Assembly (NCBI GenBank): GCA_029204225.1
Contig: MU831857.1
Coordinates: 36,231-100,230 of the forward strand
Source of the DNA: Diphasiastrum complanatum
Taxonomy: Eukaryota > Streptophyta > Lycopodiopsida > Lycopodiales > Lycopodiaceae
Reading direction: 5' to 3'
Length of the DNA stretch: 64,000 bases
Made by a program: the position numbers and the translations under genes. Under the pieces are notes generated by a model. The model ran no database searches and had not been told where the DNA came from. It saw only the letters and a program-made list of their open reading frames with translations. Positions 36,845 to 49,299 of this stretch are shown piece after piece. Every line of letters begins with the position of its first letter. Positions within the stretch are counted from its first letter, which is position 1.

Positions 36845-39410
36845 CTCAAAAGATTTGGACACATCAATACAAGTTCCATGGAGGCTATGTGCAAGGAGGA
36901 GCTTGCTTTAGGCCTTCCAAGGTCCTTAGCAAAGGAGAAAATTTTTTGTGAAGCATGTGCACTATCACTATCCAAGGCACATAATAAGGCTTTTCCAAGT
37001 TCTATCACAAAAACATCTCATCCTCTTGAGCTAATACATTCGGATGTTCCCTTTGCTAGCACTAAGTGAAATGGTGGAGCTTCAATGTGTTTAACATTCA
37101 AAGATGACTTTTCAAGATATTGTTGGGTTTTCTTGCTTTTTTCCAAGGCTCACGTGTTTTAAACTTTTGTCAAGTTCAAAACTTTGTTGAGAGGCATCAT
37201 AATCAAATCATAAAGATCTTTAGAAGTGATAATGGAGGAGAGTATATCTCCAATAAGTTCAAAGATCTTTGTGAGGAAGAGGGAATCAAGAAGGAGATAT
37301 CTTGTCCCTACACCCCTCAACAAAATAGACCGTTATGTGAATGTTCTAAAGCCTTGAGATTAGATGCATGCTTGCCAAAGTCATTTTGGGGTGATCACTC
37401 ACTTGTGCCAATTATTTGATCAATAGAGTTTGTCATGCAATTCTATTGATGGTAAAACTTCTTCCGAAGTTTTGTATGGAAGAAAGCCTGACCTCAAGCA
37501 CTTAAAAGTCTTTGGATGCAATTGTTATGTGCATGAACCTTTTGAGACAAGGACAAAGGAAGATCCATCATCAACTAAGGGGATCATGCTCGGGTATGGC
37601 AACTCAAGTAAGGGATACAAGGTATATCTTTTATCCTTGGATAAGTTTGTGATGCCTAGAGATGTAATCTTTGATGAATAAAAGATGCAAAAACTTGATG
37701 ATGGCTCAACCATCTCAAAAATCAAGAGGATAGTGGCTAAGAATCAAGATGATCTTGCTTTTGAGGAGGAGCCTAAGGAGGAGCTTGAACCAAGTTAACC
37801 TACCACACCTAGAAGATCATCAAGGGTAAGAATGGAGCCAAAAAGGCTCACATATCAAGGAAAGGGGCAGCAAGCCGAGGTTAATCCATCCACTTCTTTT
37901 GCTCTTATGTCAAGTTTTGATGAACCTTCAAAAGTAGAAGATGCTTTAAGCTCAAAAGCATGGTACCAAACTATGCTAGATGAGTATAATGCTTTGATGG
38001 GATCCTTGTTGATAGACCTTATAAGAATGTGATATCCATAAATGGGTGTTCAAAATGAAGCTAAATTTAGATGGAAGCATAAGCAAACACAAAGCAAGGC
38101 TAGTTGCCAAGGGATATGCCCAAGTGGAGGGCATAGATTATGTGGAGACTTTTGCACCCATAGCCACGATGGTCACAATAAGGTTAATTCTTGCTCTTGC
38201 AATGGATGTGTCAAATGCATTTCTTAATGGATTTTTGGAGGAATACATCTTCATGGAGCATCCCCAAGGATTCATCAAGTTCGGGTTGGAGGACAAGGTT
38301 TTGTCATCTACAAAGGAGAATCTATGGCTTGAAGTAAGCCTCTAGGTCTTGGAACGCAGGACTACATGATTATCTTGTTTAACGTGGTTTGTCTCAAAGT
38401 GGATATCATCCTAGCTTATATATTAAGTTTGATGATCATGGTATTGTACTTTTTTTAATCTATGTTGATGACATCATCCTTAGTGGTGATAGTATTGTTG
38501 GAATCAAGAGCATCAAGCTAGAGCTTTCATTAAAGTTCAAAATGGTAGATGTAGTTGATCTTCATTATATTTTGGGCATAGAAGTCATTAGAGGTCCCGA
38601 TTTTATCTTTATTTGTCAAACAAACTATGCTAAAGAAGTTTAAGATGCAAGATTGCAAGTATGTAGAAACTCCTATGGAGCAAGATGTAAAAGTGCCTAA
38701 TCAAGATGATGAAAGATCCTTCATAGACATCACTTTATATCGACAAATTATAGGCTCTTTAATGTGGATTACTATTACTAGGCCTGATCTTAGCTTTAGT
38801 GTATGTAGATTGAGTCAATACATGCAAGATCCATTGAACATTCATTGGAAGAAAGCTAAAAGAATCTTGAGATACATCTCGGGTACACTAGACTTTGGTA
38901 TTCTCTATGGAGGAGATGTAATTGACTTGCATGCCTTGACTGATTCAAATGTTGCAGGTGGCAAGAGAGATAGAAAGAAGATCAACGAGTGCCTATGAAA
39001 CTTTCATAGGTTATGGAGTAGTTTCTTGGCTATCAAATAAGCAAGAAACAATCTCACTCTCTCCAACCGAGGCCGAGTACAAGGCACTTACTAGCACAAC
39101 CAAGGAAGTTCTTTGCATCAAGACACTATTGGTGGAGCTAAAAATTATGGATCCAAATGATGTACCAATCATCCATAATGACAACATTTCATCTCAACAT
39201 CTTGCATCAAATCCAATCTTCCATGCAAGATCCAAGCACGTAGAGATTTGTCATCACTTCATGAGGGAAAGGTTCAAGCAAAAGAGATCTCTCTTTGGAA
39301 CATGTATCAAGTAGTGAATGTGTGGCTGATGTACTCACTAAACCTCCTCAAAGAGCAGCATTCATAAGTTAAGAACCTCTCTTGGAGGGATTAGTAGATC
39401 TATGTTAGAT
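36845..39410 (+). pseudogene. Copia element C4 pol relic
   Basis: It begins inside the pre-integrase domain (RFGHINTSSMEAM) with no gag or protease. Then come the Cys motif FCEACALS, integrase (LIHSDVPF, RSDNGGEYISNKF), KHLKVFGCNCYVHEPFETR, and the RT parts [46 protein letters not shown] and LIYVDDIILSGDS. RNase H follows, ending in HARSKHVEICHHFMRE. Stops or frame changes occur near 37069, 37119, 37420, 37681, 38032, 38345, 38640 and 38990. A stretch of RT between the DYVETFAP and DVSNAFLNG motifs appears shortened. It is a distinct family from C1-C3. The 3' LTR follows at 39430. Confidence 0.88.
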
Positions 39411-39429
39411 CCAAACTAGTTGTGAGGAG

Positions 39430-39960
39430 TGTTGAGATTCACAAGCTAGTCTGGACCAATTTTGGTCATATGTATTGTAATTGGCAAGATGGCCATGTAA
39501 TGCCACATGTGCCAAATAGCATAGGATGCTTTTCCAAAGCTTTATTCTACATGTTACATTGTGGTGGAACCTTTGAAAAGAGGCCAAAAAGTACATAGAT
39601 AGGATAGAGAGAAAGTAGGACCTAGAAATAGCATGTCTTTCATTACTTTTGGATCTTGAGATCTAGACCCCTAATTAGGGTGGATCCAATGCTCAATTAG
39701 GTTAGATGATAGGGTTAGATTATTTTGAGTTCAAAGAAGCCCTAAAATGCTCAGATCCGAGCTACCTATGTATAAATATGATGAATTCTTCATAAAATTA
39801 TGAGTAAAATACTGGTTTTCCTTCCATCAATGTTGTTGGTGATCCATATGCTTGGTATTTGCTATTTGTGTTCAGTTCTTTTCAATTGTGGGATTGATTA
39901 CTATACTTTGCTTGTGGCATTCCGTACATTCACACATGTGAAGGAAATTGCAAAATTTTG
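39430..39960 (+). repeat. C4 3' LTR (3' edge uncertain)
   Basis: It starts TGTTGAGATTCACAAGC directly after GTGAGGAG. A TATAAATATG box lies at 39771-39780. A fragment of the same LTR in reverse lies at 22460-22807. CACATGTG at 39933-39940 and GCAAAATTTTGA near 39951 resemble the ends of the C1 LTR, so the edge is put at about 39960. Confidence 0.65.
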
Positions 39961-40354
39961 AGCCTTGTGGTGGAGTTCAAGCCAAGAAAAAGCTAGGAAA
40001 CACTAAATTGGTTGGTGTTTTTGCTGTAGGGTCTCAATTGGATCCATTCAAGGCGATTCCTCCATCATTTCAAACATTTATTAAAGTATTTTTGCTACAT
40101 TTTCAACACTTGTATCCCATATCAAAAGTATTCTAAACACTCAATGAATGGACATGGATGTAGTAACTTTGATGCCATCTACCTCTATAGGATTTTGTTT
40201 TTGATTCGTTTATTTAACAAGTGATTTGGGCTAGGTAGCTTTCTCATCCCCCATCTATTTATTTTAAGAATCTCATAAATTTTGCTCAATTTAAGCTAGT
40301 TTCTTTCTTGTACTTTTGTAAAAAACTCTTATTATAAGACCGATCTTTTGAGAG

Positions 40355-40390
<36 letters not shown>

Positions 40391-43147
40391 GACCATTTCA
40401 CTACTATTTTATGCTTAAACACTATGGAGATTCTATATGAATTAACATGAAAGTTATGGACTTTTATCCATAGTCTTCTAAAAGACTCAACATTTTTATT
40501 TCATAGAATACAATGATTTCTTTTCAGATTTATTTAAAGTTTTAAGATAATGCCACTTCATAGTTCTTTGTGAATCCAAAACATGTCTAGTTATATATTC
40601 CTCAAGTGCGTCTTGTCAATGGTTCTTTACCTCATCATTTGAAGCTTCTACTTGGGAGATATCAAAGTAATGTTCCATTTTTAAAGCATAAGCATAACTT
40701 TAATTCATATACATTTTTTTTTTGTTTTCAAGACAATCGTAACTAAAAGCTAATTTTGACAACTAACAATCTAGATCTTTCTTTCTCTTTGTACATATTT
40801 GTCATTGAATAAATATGTGATTCTTTCAAAATTTTCAATATCGCACAACATTACATGTTTGATGTCATAGGATATTATCAAATGAAAGTACATGACATCA
40901 CAAAACATCATAAAAAAACAAGAATTTAGTTCCATACGATGCTCACAAACGCCAAACATTGTGTGGATAATGCTATTCAAATTTAAATTTAAAAAAAAAC
41001 TAATCTATCACTCAGTTTCTAAGGATAATAATCTTAAATGGGGTGCATAAATGGGGCCTCAATGCAGAAAGGAAACACCTAAGGCATACCTATTGATGTA
41101 AGCCCCCATGATCTTTTATGTAGTTTCTATATTATAAGATGGCTCAAATGGCATAACACACATATCATGTTCTCATAGGAAATGGTTGTAAATAGATTGT
41201 TTAGAATGAAAATTCCAAAGTTCTATGAAATTGGTGGAATTTTGATTGCATTGGTACTTTTGATTTCATTGGAAATAAATAAAAGAATAGTTTACATAGT
41301 ATATCTGCGAATATTTCTTTCTAGAATCTATTTCTACATCATTATATCCAAAGATTAGGTAATGCAATCTAGTCTAAATCTTATAATCTATATGTATCAT
41401 GAAAATCACATGTGATGGTTGCATTATGCTAAGCATATATCGCTTTTTCATTTTAGTACATTAGTATGGAGACTTGTATGATTAGATTAATACCAACAAG
41501 TGATCAACCTACCTCACTCAATATCTTATTTTGATATTCTCATTAAAGCCTAGATATAGATTTGGCAAGGTAGAGATTGTAGGAAAGTTGGGGATGGTGG
41601 GTTTTCTATTTCTCCCATCTATAGTTAATCTTTTTGAGAGAGATAAAAAGTCCTGGACATATGTTTTGCAATCACAAAATATACTTTTTTTATCAAAATC
41701 ATATGGGTTTGTCTGTAATATGTAGCTTCTTGGTTGAGCTATTTTTTTTTCTTGTCCTACAAATCGCGTGTTGATTTAAGATATGCATGTCTACATTTAG
41801 TAAGAGTTATTTTCTAGTTGTGAAGTTGTTTCAACTTGTTGATGTGAAGTACTTGACCCTTGTGAACAAATTTTATCTCTATATCATTAATTGGCTAGAA
41901 TCTTAGATTTAGTTAAAAACATATCTATATGCTTGATTTCTATTACAACTATTTAATGAATACAATAGAAATATTATGTATTTCAAAATGGCCTACAACA
42001 TCTATCACATAAACAAATCAAGATAATTGTCTATATTTTAGAATATCTAATTGTTGTAGTTATAGAGATGGCCTTAATGATATCAATAGATCACACGCCT
42101 ATATTCCACCATCATAGGCCATACTTGAAAAAATAAAATATGTTTGGAAAATAATAAAGCTTCTCACATTGCTAAACACATTGTGAAAATGTATTCGTAG
42201 CTTTCTTTCACCCTAGAAAGTCTAATATAAATGAAAATAATTGAAGTGACTAGTTTGAACACGAAAATCTCCTCTCTTGCTTAATTATGTAATGATGGGT
42301 ATATGGAAGAGAATGTCTACTCATAAATAGCTCTTGACATCTACATCCAATGTGCAAAATTGTCAATTAATTTGCTTGCCTATTTTTGGTCAAACGGAAG
42401 TCAACAAGTACATATAGTACATCAAACTTTTCACATGTGTGTAGGTGGTTAAGATGATATTATTTACTACTTATAAAATTTTCTTGGAAGTGGTAGATCG
42501 TAAGTCCCACAAAATGGTCTTTGTTTGATGTAATTTGGCCATAAGGACCAAACTTGGGAATGTAGAACTCGTATTTCTATTTTAGGGCTAGGAGAGGGAT
42601 TCATCTGTCGCACTTATTAAGTAGCAAGGAATACATGTAGGGTGAGTGGTTGATCATTGTAGTGGAGATCACTCTAATGGAATACTATCTTGATTTTGCT
42701 CTTATCTCTACATTCTTTACAAAAAAATTCATATCTAATGAAAATGTCCATAAACTTCTATTATTGTCATTTCAATTGTGTATGATCGTTAATCGATTTA
42801 AAAGCAAATTTATGATTGTTTTGTCTAGCTCTTGAATTGTGGACGCTTGTGCATTCACTCTTGGCCTAGATCTAGTGTTTGGATTTGTTTTGGATTATGG
42901 TTTTTCACATCCAATACGTGTCTTGTATATAAATGGCATTGTTAAATGATTGAGAAGAGATATTTTAAAATGTACTAATTGAAATAGTAATTATTGAGCT
43001 ATTTTTATTTTGGCTATATATCTATATATATAGAACTATTTGTGCGCATGTGGTGCACATGTGTATGGGTGCACCCATGCATCCTCCTCCTCTCACCCAT
43101 GCATACAATTTTTTGAACTAAATCTTAGTTGTCTGAGCATAGTCTCT
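39961..43147. other. AT-rich spacer with no recognised gene
   Basis: It contains the (AC)n run at 40357-40389 and a short GGGTGCACCC palindrome near 43068. No supported coding sequence was found. Confidence 0.4.
40357..40389. repeat. (AC)16 microsatellite
   Basis: A perfect AC run of 33 bp. Confidence 0.95.
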
Positions 43148-43432
43148 TTAATGAATCTTGATATGTAAAACTATTTGTACATCAAAAGCAATAACACCTG
43201 CATCATAGAATGTAAAGTGAGAGCTGGAGCCAAAGGTCCCTGCATGGTATGCTAGCCATTCCGTCAGCCTCTGAGGGCTTATGTTTCCATAGAGAGATTC
43301 ACCACAATAGAGATAATTGTACTTGAATGGGGGATCAAATGAAGTGGCATTGTATTCTCCTATCTTTTTAGTGAGAGAAACTATGCGTTCTAGAGATTGA
43401 TCTTCACCTTGAGTAGCATGTAGGATGAGCAC
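43148..43432 (-). pseudogene. Glycosyltransferase family 92 (GALS-like) fragment
   Basis: About 95 codons align with the start of the GT92 (DUF23) domain of plant galactan beta-1,4-galactosyltransferases. LILHATQGED matches the GTLLLHA region. NYLYCGESLYGNISPQRLTEWLAYHA and SSHFTFYDAG match the YLYCGSSLYGNLSPQRIREW and SHFVLHDAGG motifs. The frame opens after a TAG at about 43440 and closes at a stop about 15 codons after the DAG motif. The catalytic DVDEF region, the C-terminal half and the N-terminal anchor are all missing nearby. Intact family members act in the Golgi, extending pectic galactan. This is a gene fragment, or one exon of a gene whose other exons I could not find. Confidence 0.75.
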
Positions 43433-43804
43433 CCCCTAGAGAATCCGATCCTAGATTAGCCCTACTGGCCTGCTGGCCGCACTCTCACAATTCACTCTCC
43501 TGCTTCGTCTTTGATCTGATCTTTCTCTCTTTGGGCTGCGCTCTTCTTCTGCCGTCTGCTGGCCCGATCCGCTACTGCACTATGGTTGCTCTCTTTTGTG
43601 AGGAATGATAGATACATGCAATGTTGGCAGGGCACGATGAACTCTTATCATTGACATCTTAATAGAAAGCAGAAAAGACCAGCTGCACACTTCTGGAGGA
43701 CCAAGGAATAATTTCACTTTCAATGACGATACTGCTGCAAAACTTGCGTCCCGTCGGAGGTGTGTTAGATAACAGAATTTTCTTCCTCTGCTTCTACTTC
43801 TAAA

Positions 43805-44095
43805 ATGATGTCTGCATCGAAGAACTGTATGCTTTTGAAATTTGAATGCCCTTACACAATTGTTAACTTCTGTGGTGAGATAGGTGAAAATGGTTCTTTG
43901 TTGGCATCCGATTTCTCAGACAAGGAAAGCCCAAGAACGCCTCTCATCCTTGTCCCCATATCTGTGGCAAAGTCCAATATTTTACAATCTGAAGATGGGT
44001 TCAACACAAATCAGCTCATGGGAAGTCCTAATATTATTGGGATGAGAAAAGCTCCTGCGCTTGAAACTACAAGTAAGAAAACAAAACACATGTAG
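43805..44095 (+). CDS. Unrecognised 96-codon open frame
   Basis: Starts MMSASKNCMLLKFECPYTI and has a mixed, non-repetitive composition, unlike the spacer around it. A GENGSLLASDF stretch faintly recalls the segment just before the GT92 domain, and it lies about 370 bp from the GT92 fragment on the opposite strand. That similarity is too weak to rely on. It could be an exon or an inverted piece of the same gene. Confidence 0.2.
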   Translation: MMSASKNCMLLKFECPYTIVNFCGEIGENGSLLASDFSDKESPRTPLILVPISVAKSNILQSEDGFNTNQLMGSPNIIGMRKAPALETTSKKTKHM

Positions 44096-44099
44096 TTAA

Positions 44100-45090
44100 G
44101 CTATTGATTACAGCCATAAACATGACACAACAAGTTCTTTTTCATTTCAAGCCTCAGAAAAACCGAAACTTTGCATTAGAAAATGTCTATAGCATCTCCC
44201 TATTAGCAAGCGCAAGACAGGACAAGATCTGTCTCATGAAATCAATCGACATACCTCAGATAAGAAGTTGTTAGATACAGAGGAGCACCAACAAAAATAT
44301 TGAGAAAACATGAGAATACTAGTGCATGAAAGGATGTCAATATCTCCGAAGAGGTATGAGTAATGACAATAAGATAGTGACAATTAACAAATAATCCATT
44401 TTCATCACTTTGTTGAGAGCAGAAGCAATATAGAAGGACATCATACAGTGTTGAGAAGGTTTACAGTAGAGCCAAAATAGAAAAAATGAAAAGTATTTGA
44501 ACAGTAAATGGAGACCAACAAAAAGTTGCAATCTTAAATATCATCTCTTTACACATGGCCTTAAAAAAAGAGTGAAACAATGTGAAGCAATCATGCATGG
44601 TGCTAGCAGACATCTCATATAAAACCAACAGCTATGCCTACAAGCAAAATAGCCCCAACCAAAGCATCAAGCAAAATAAAATCTTAGCTAGCACCTAAGT
44701 CAATGAATGGGAGCTTGAAAATACCAAAAGAAGTCATTCGTTTTTATTTTCAGAACTTCAAAAAACTACATCAACACTAGTCATATCAGCTGCTCCTCAA
44801 CCCAGTCGTGATAGATGTGAAAAGCAACACAGAACAGATGAGCAGAAAGCATTTGAGCCTACATAGGAAACTGATAGTTCCGATCCATCTATAAACAAAG
44901 CACATCAGTTGGAGTGCAAAATAGCAACAGAAAACAAAAGCTCATGTTATGCATTTAGCTCCAAGCATAACAAGTTAGAGAGGCACACAAAGTTAAGACT
45001 TGTAGATTAGTCCATTCAAAAGCCTCAACATGTTTTATTAAGAAAAAGGTGGAACAAGCCACAATTAAAATAAAAATTAACTTGCTCTAT
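44100..45090. other. Spacer without a recognised gene
   Basis: Nothing supportable was seen on either strand. Confidence 0.4.
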
Positions 45091-45096
45091 TTTTGA

Positions 45097-45308
45097 CATC
45101 CTTTGACATGTGCATCAAATGATTGTCAAATAACATGGCTCTATACAACAAGTTGTAATAGCAAAGCAGCTTATTGGCATCCAAGAGAGCGAACAAAAAT
45201 CAAAATGTCATCCTTTGACATGTGCATTGTCAAATAAAATGGCTCCATACAATAAGTTTAATAGCAAAGCAGCTTATTGGCGTCCAAGAGAGCAAACAAA
45301 AATCAAAT
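45097..45308. repeat. ~112-bp tandem duplication
   Basis: CATCCTTTGACATGTGCAT at 45097 is repeated from 45209. Both copies include GCAAAGCAGCTTATTGGC and CCAAGAGAGC(G/A)AACAAAAATC. The second copy is about 12 bp shorter. Confidence 0.85.
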
Positions 45309-45509
45309 GTTTATAGAAATGGCAGCACTTTTAGTGCATCTATTTTTGAGGCAATGTTAGATACCTTGGTGTATAGCCAGGTAATGGTATTAGATTTAAG
45401 TAATGACATTTACGATGTTTTGAAATTGGTTGAAAATCTATATTCGAACTATTTGAAATGTCTCTTAACCAAAAATGTTATGGGATTCTTTCGATGGTTA
45501 TACTAGGGT

Positions 45510-46850
45510 CGAAAAAGTTAGACCTGATTCGACCCAACCCAGGGTCAAAATTTTTCTCTTTGATAAGAGTTACAGTGGGTTGGAAATATCCGATACTGGA
45601 TTTTTCGACCTTTTGAAAAACTCGAGCCTCCTATTTTAATAGTATCGGATTTTACAATGGATCAGATTTTATACACGGTCGAAAAGTAACGTAGTATCAA
45701 AAGATATACAAAGGGTCAAAAATTTATACGGGGATGAAAATATGCATAGGGTTAGATAAATCAGACTCGCGATTTGACCTGATCTACGATCGAACATGCC
45801 CGGATAATTTTCGCCTCGATTCAATCCGAGGTCAGAAAATCTCTTTTTGACAAGGATGAAATTGGGTCGAATTTTCACCATTGGGTTGGATTTTTACCAT
45901 TGGGTCGGATTTTCACCATTGGGTTGGATTTTTTGACAAGGATGACCAGAGTCGAAAAAGTCAGACTCGATTCAATGTGATGTTTGGTCATGTGAGAAGA
46001 CTTTTGGCTGCAGACTCTTGGCCGCCCGCCGCTCTGAGCATCGTTCTCACGTTTCGACCATTAATGGCTGCCACCCAAACCATTGGTCGCCTGTCAACAT
46101 TGTGTCGGTTTTGTGACAAGGATGACATTGGGTCGGATTTTTACCATTGATTTTCACCATTGGGTTAGAGTTTTTGACAAGGATGACCATGGTCAAAAAA
46201 CTCTGACCCGACCCTGGGTCGAACACGTTCGGATTTTTTGACAAGGATGACCAAGGTCAAAAAGTCAGAGACCCGACCCAGGGTCGAACACACTCGGATA
46301 ATTTTTGCCTCGATTTGATCCGATTCATGGTCAGAAAATCTCTTTTCAACAAGGATGACATTGGGTCAAATTCTTACCATTAGGTCAGATTTTTTTATAG
46401 GGATGACTAGGGTCAAAAAAGTCAGACCTGATTCAACTCGACCCTAGGTCGAACACGCCCGAATAATTTTTTTCTCGATCCGATCCGATCCAGGGTCGGA
46501 AAACTTTTTTTTTGACAAGGATGACATTGGGTCGGATTTCTACCATTGGGTCAGATTTTTATCATTGGGTCAAATTTTTACCATTCGGTCGGATTTTTTT
46601 GACAAGGATGACTAGGGTCGAAAAAGTCAGACCCGATTCGACCCAACCCTGGGTCGAATTTTTACCATTGGGTCAGATTTTTGACAAAGGATGACCAGGG
46701 TCGAAAAAGTCTGACCTAGAGTAGTTTTTCTAACCCAGTGTACTTTTCTGACCCAGTGTATTTTTCCGACCCATTTTATAATTTTTCGACCCAATGTATT
46801 TTTCCGACCCACTTTATATTTTTTCATACCGAGTAATTTTTCGAGACAGA
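45510..46850. repeat. Complex GGGTCGAA / GACAAGGATGAC repeat array
   Basis: About 1.3 kb is built from recurring blocks. TTTTTGACAAGGATGAC appears near 45855, 45930, 46115, 46172, 46235, 46510, 46600 and 46682. GGGTCGAAAAAGTCAGACC, TTTTACCATTGGGTCGGAT and GACCCAGGGTCGAA also recur. Block order varies, and both GGGTCGAA and TTCGACCC occur, giving many short inverted pairs. Stops occur in all frames. No LTR edges were identified. Confidence 0.8.
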
Positions 46851-47164
46851 GAAAATATTAGGATTTGTTGGAAGAGTGCGGATTTTTTGCCACAAACATT
46901 GGTCTTGACAATCATTGAAATACACAAACAAAAATTCGCAAAACTTGTATTTTATTTACTCGCAAAATGTTCGAACTCCTCCCTATGCTACTATTGAACA
47001 TAGTTAAATTTTGACCCCTACTAAGGCTGAGATGTGTGAGATATCTTAGCTATTCGAGATGCAAGATGTGCGAGATCGGCCACCATCCAAAATCATCGGC
47101 CACCACCTAGATCGGCCTCAATTGCCAGTCTACGATGGGCACTCTTTACCAGTATATGTCACAT

Positions 47165-47665
47165 AACTTAGTTGGCTTGCCACACAAGCCTATGTCAAAC
47201 CTATGTGACAGACTGCAACATGTCTGCATGGCAGACATCAAGTTTATGTCATGTCTATAGGACCTGCCACACAAGCCTATGATAGGCCTACGTGGCTTGC
47301 CACATGGCAAGTCCCAAGCCTGCATGGTTTGTCTCATGACATGCGTACATGGCTTGCCACATGGCAACTTGTGAGCCCCACACCTCTCTCTCTAGGTCCA
47401 CTGCTTAGTTGGGTTGCCACACAAGCCTATGGAAAGCCTATTTGGTAGCTTGCAACATGCTTGTGTGGCAGACATCAAACCTATGCCATGCCTATGTGGC
47501 CTGCCATGCAAGCCTATGGCAGGCCTGCATGGCTTGCCACGTGGCAACTTCTGAGCCCACCTATATATATCTCTCTCTAGATCCACTCAAGCCTACGTGG
47601 TAGAGCCCAGTTGGCTTGTCATACAAGCCTATGGTAGGTCTCCATCGTTTGCCACATGGCAAACC
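47165..47665. repeat. Tandem repeat of ~200-240 bp, CACATGGCAA type
   Basis: AGTTGG(C/G)TTG(C/T)CA(C/T)ACAAGCCTATG starts units at about 47170, 47407 and 47608. Units share GCAGACATCAA, CCTGCCA(C/T)(A/G)CAAGCCTATG and GGCTTGCCAC(A/G)TGGCAA. Minus-strand frames across units 1 and 2 translate to similar peptides (CGKP..., LMSA(M/T)QACC). That reflects the repeat rather than a proven protein. Confidence 0.8.
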
Positions 47666-48899
47666 TTGAGCCTATTGTTAGGTCTCCTGCATCCACATCG
47701 GCTATGGCTCCATCTAGTGCGGGTTATGGCTTCTCCCAACTAACCCTCACTAAGGCTTGCTAGCTTGGATATGGATACTAAAAAGACAGTTCAAGCATAG
47801 GATGAGTATTTGGAGGGTAAGATACGCTCTTCTCTCGTTTCTCTACTTAGGAACTGACTCAAACGATGGCTTAACCTAACTCAAATGATGGCTTCACCTA
47901 AAACCCAACTTCACAAAGGCTTAACCTACTTGTGAAAGGCCCAACGATAGAATAAAACTTATTAACTTGGTTAATAGGGAGAGATTATAATACATAGTGT
48001 AACAACAATAAAATTGTCACAGAGGAGAACTCTCAATGGAAGAAGATAAAGCTCTATTATGCAAGGTGGTCACTTACAAAAAGGCACTATGGGACAAATA
48101 GACCACATAGGCTTAACTTGATTAAATTGGTGCCATGGGACAAACCCCCAATGGACCATAAACAACTGAACTAACTTAAGTTTAACTTATTTAGACTATC
48201 TTAAGTTGAACTTTATTTAGACTAGCTTAAGTTGAACTTATTTAAACTAGCTTAAGTTCCAATGTTCTAGACTTAGGCTTAGAACTAAATAACTTTAAGC
48301 CATTACAACATGGCGTAAAGGCCTAAACTTGACTAATCTAGTTCTAAGCTTAAGTTTGTATCCTTTTCAAGATGGCTTGAATATTCCTTGGAATATCAAC
48401 CTACATGATCCTCTCCATCAAAAGATTGGTGGCCCCACGCCAATTGTCGCTGCATGTTGTCTTGTCTAACGAAATAGCTTGAAACAAAACAAAAATGAAG
48501 CAAAATCAATTTGCGATGAGGGCCGAATAGAGCCGACTGGGTAGGAATAGCTACTACTTCTCACTGCGGTCCAATTCTCTTCTAAGCCCCAGATCGCTAC
48601 TGCAGATCTGTTGTAAAATTCAAACTTGTAAAACAATAGATAATGTTGTACAAAAAATAGCAAAAATCTATCTACTGATAGCATGCATTCCAATATTACA
48701 GATCATACATATCACAGAACAGAGCATTGAAAAAAATCTCTTCTATATCAGAACTGAATTTACAATTTCTTTCTTGAGCGTTGTCTATTTCCCAGATTAG
48801 CGAGTTGGCACGAGAAAGATGTTCTCTCACATGAAGTACGACTAGCTACTACTAATCTGTAAATTCACTCTATGTCCGTGACTATCTTCCTTACAGTCT
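47666..48899. other. Spacer without a recognised gene
   Basis: No domains or LTR edges were seen, apart from a small CTTAAG repeat at 48174-48259. Confidence 0.4.
48174..48259. repeat. ~25-bp tandem repeat, CTTAAGTTGAACTTATTTAGACTAG
   Basis: The palindrome CTTAAG recurs at about 48175, 48200, 48226 and 48251, separated by TT(G/T)AACTT(T)ATTTA(G/A)ACTA(T/G). There are three full copies plus a partial one. Confidence 0.85.
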
Positions 48900-49292
48900 T
48901 GACACATGTGAGATTAGAGGGATGATCAGTACCACGAACTCCCACTTTTTGTGTATATAGAGCCACATTTGGCCATAATCAACAAGCAACACCAAGACTG
49001 GTTTTGGAGGCAATTCTTGTCAATTTCATCATTTGTCTTATATTTTTTTATAGTTTTGAGTTCCTGTCATATTGTACTTTGAGTTCAGGCTGGAGTCCGT
49101 ACTCACACGTGTGAAACCAGCAAGTACAATGCCCTTTCATTTATGATTGTTCTTGTTAGATTTTCTCATCTAAATTTGATCTAGATTGATCTAAATCTTG
49201 TGTAGATTGATAAATCAATTGTATCTAACATCCAATCACTCTTATGGATCATTTAAGAATCCATTTTTGCTCCAATTTTGCATATTTCCACA
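48900..49292 (+). repeat. 3' half of an E1-type LTR
   Basis: It matches 4165-4568 almost throughout. Shared blocks are GGGATGATCAGTACCACGA, GAGCCACATTTGGCCATAAT, CACACGTGTGAAACCA (palindrome at 49104-49113), and the final CCAATTTTGCATATTTCCACA. The 5' half is missing. Sequence on each side is unrelated to E1, so this is a truncated solo fragment. Confidence 0.85.
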
Positions 49293-49299
49293 CTGGAGG

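Noticed and set aside
47146..47586. Two similar minus-strand peptides (CGKP-type) suggesting a duplicated gene
   Set aside because: Their similarity is explained by the DNA tandem repeat. Neither has a proper start context or a known motif.
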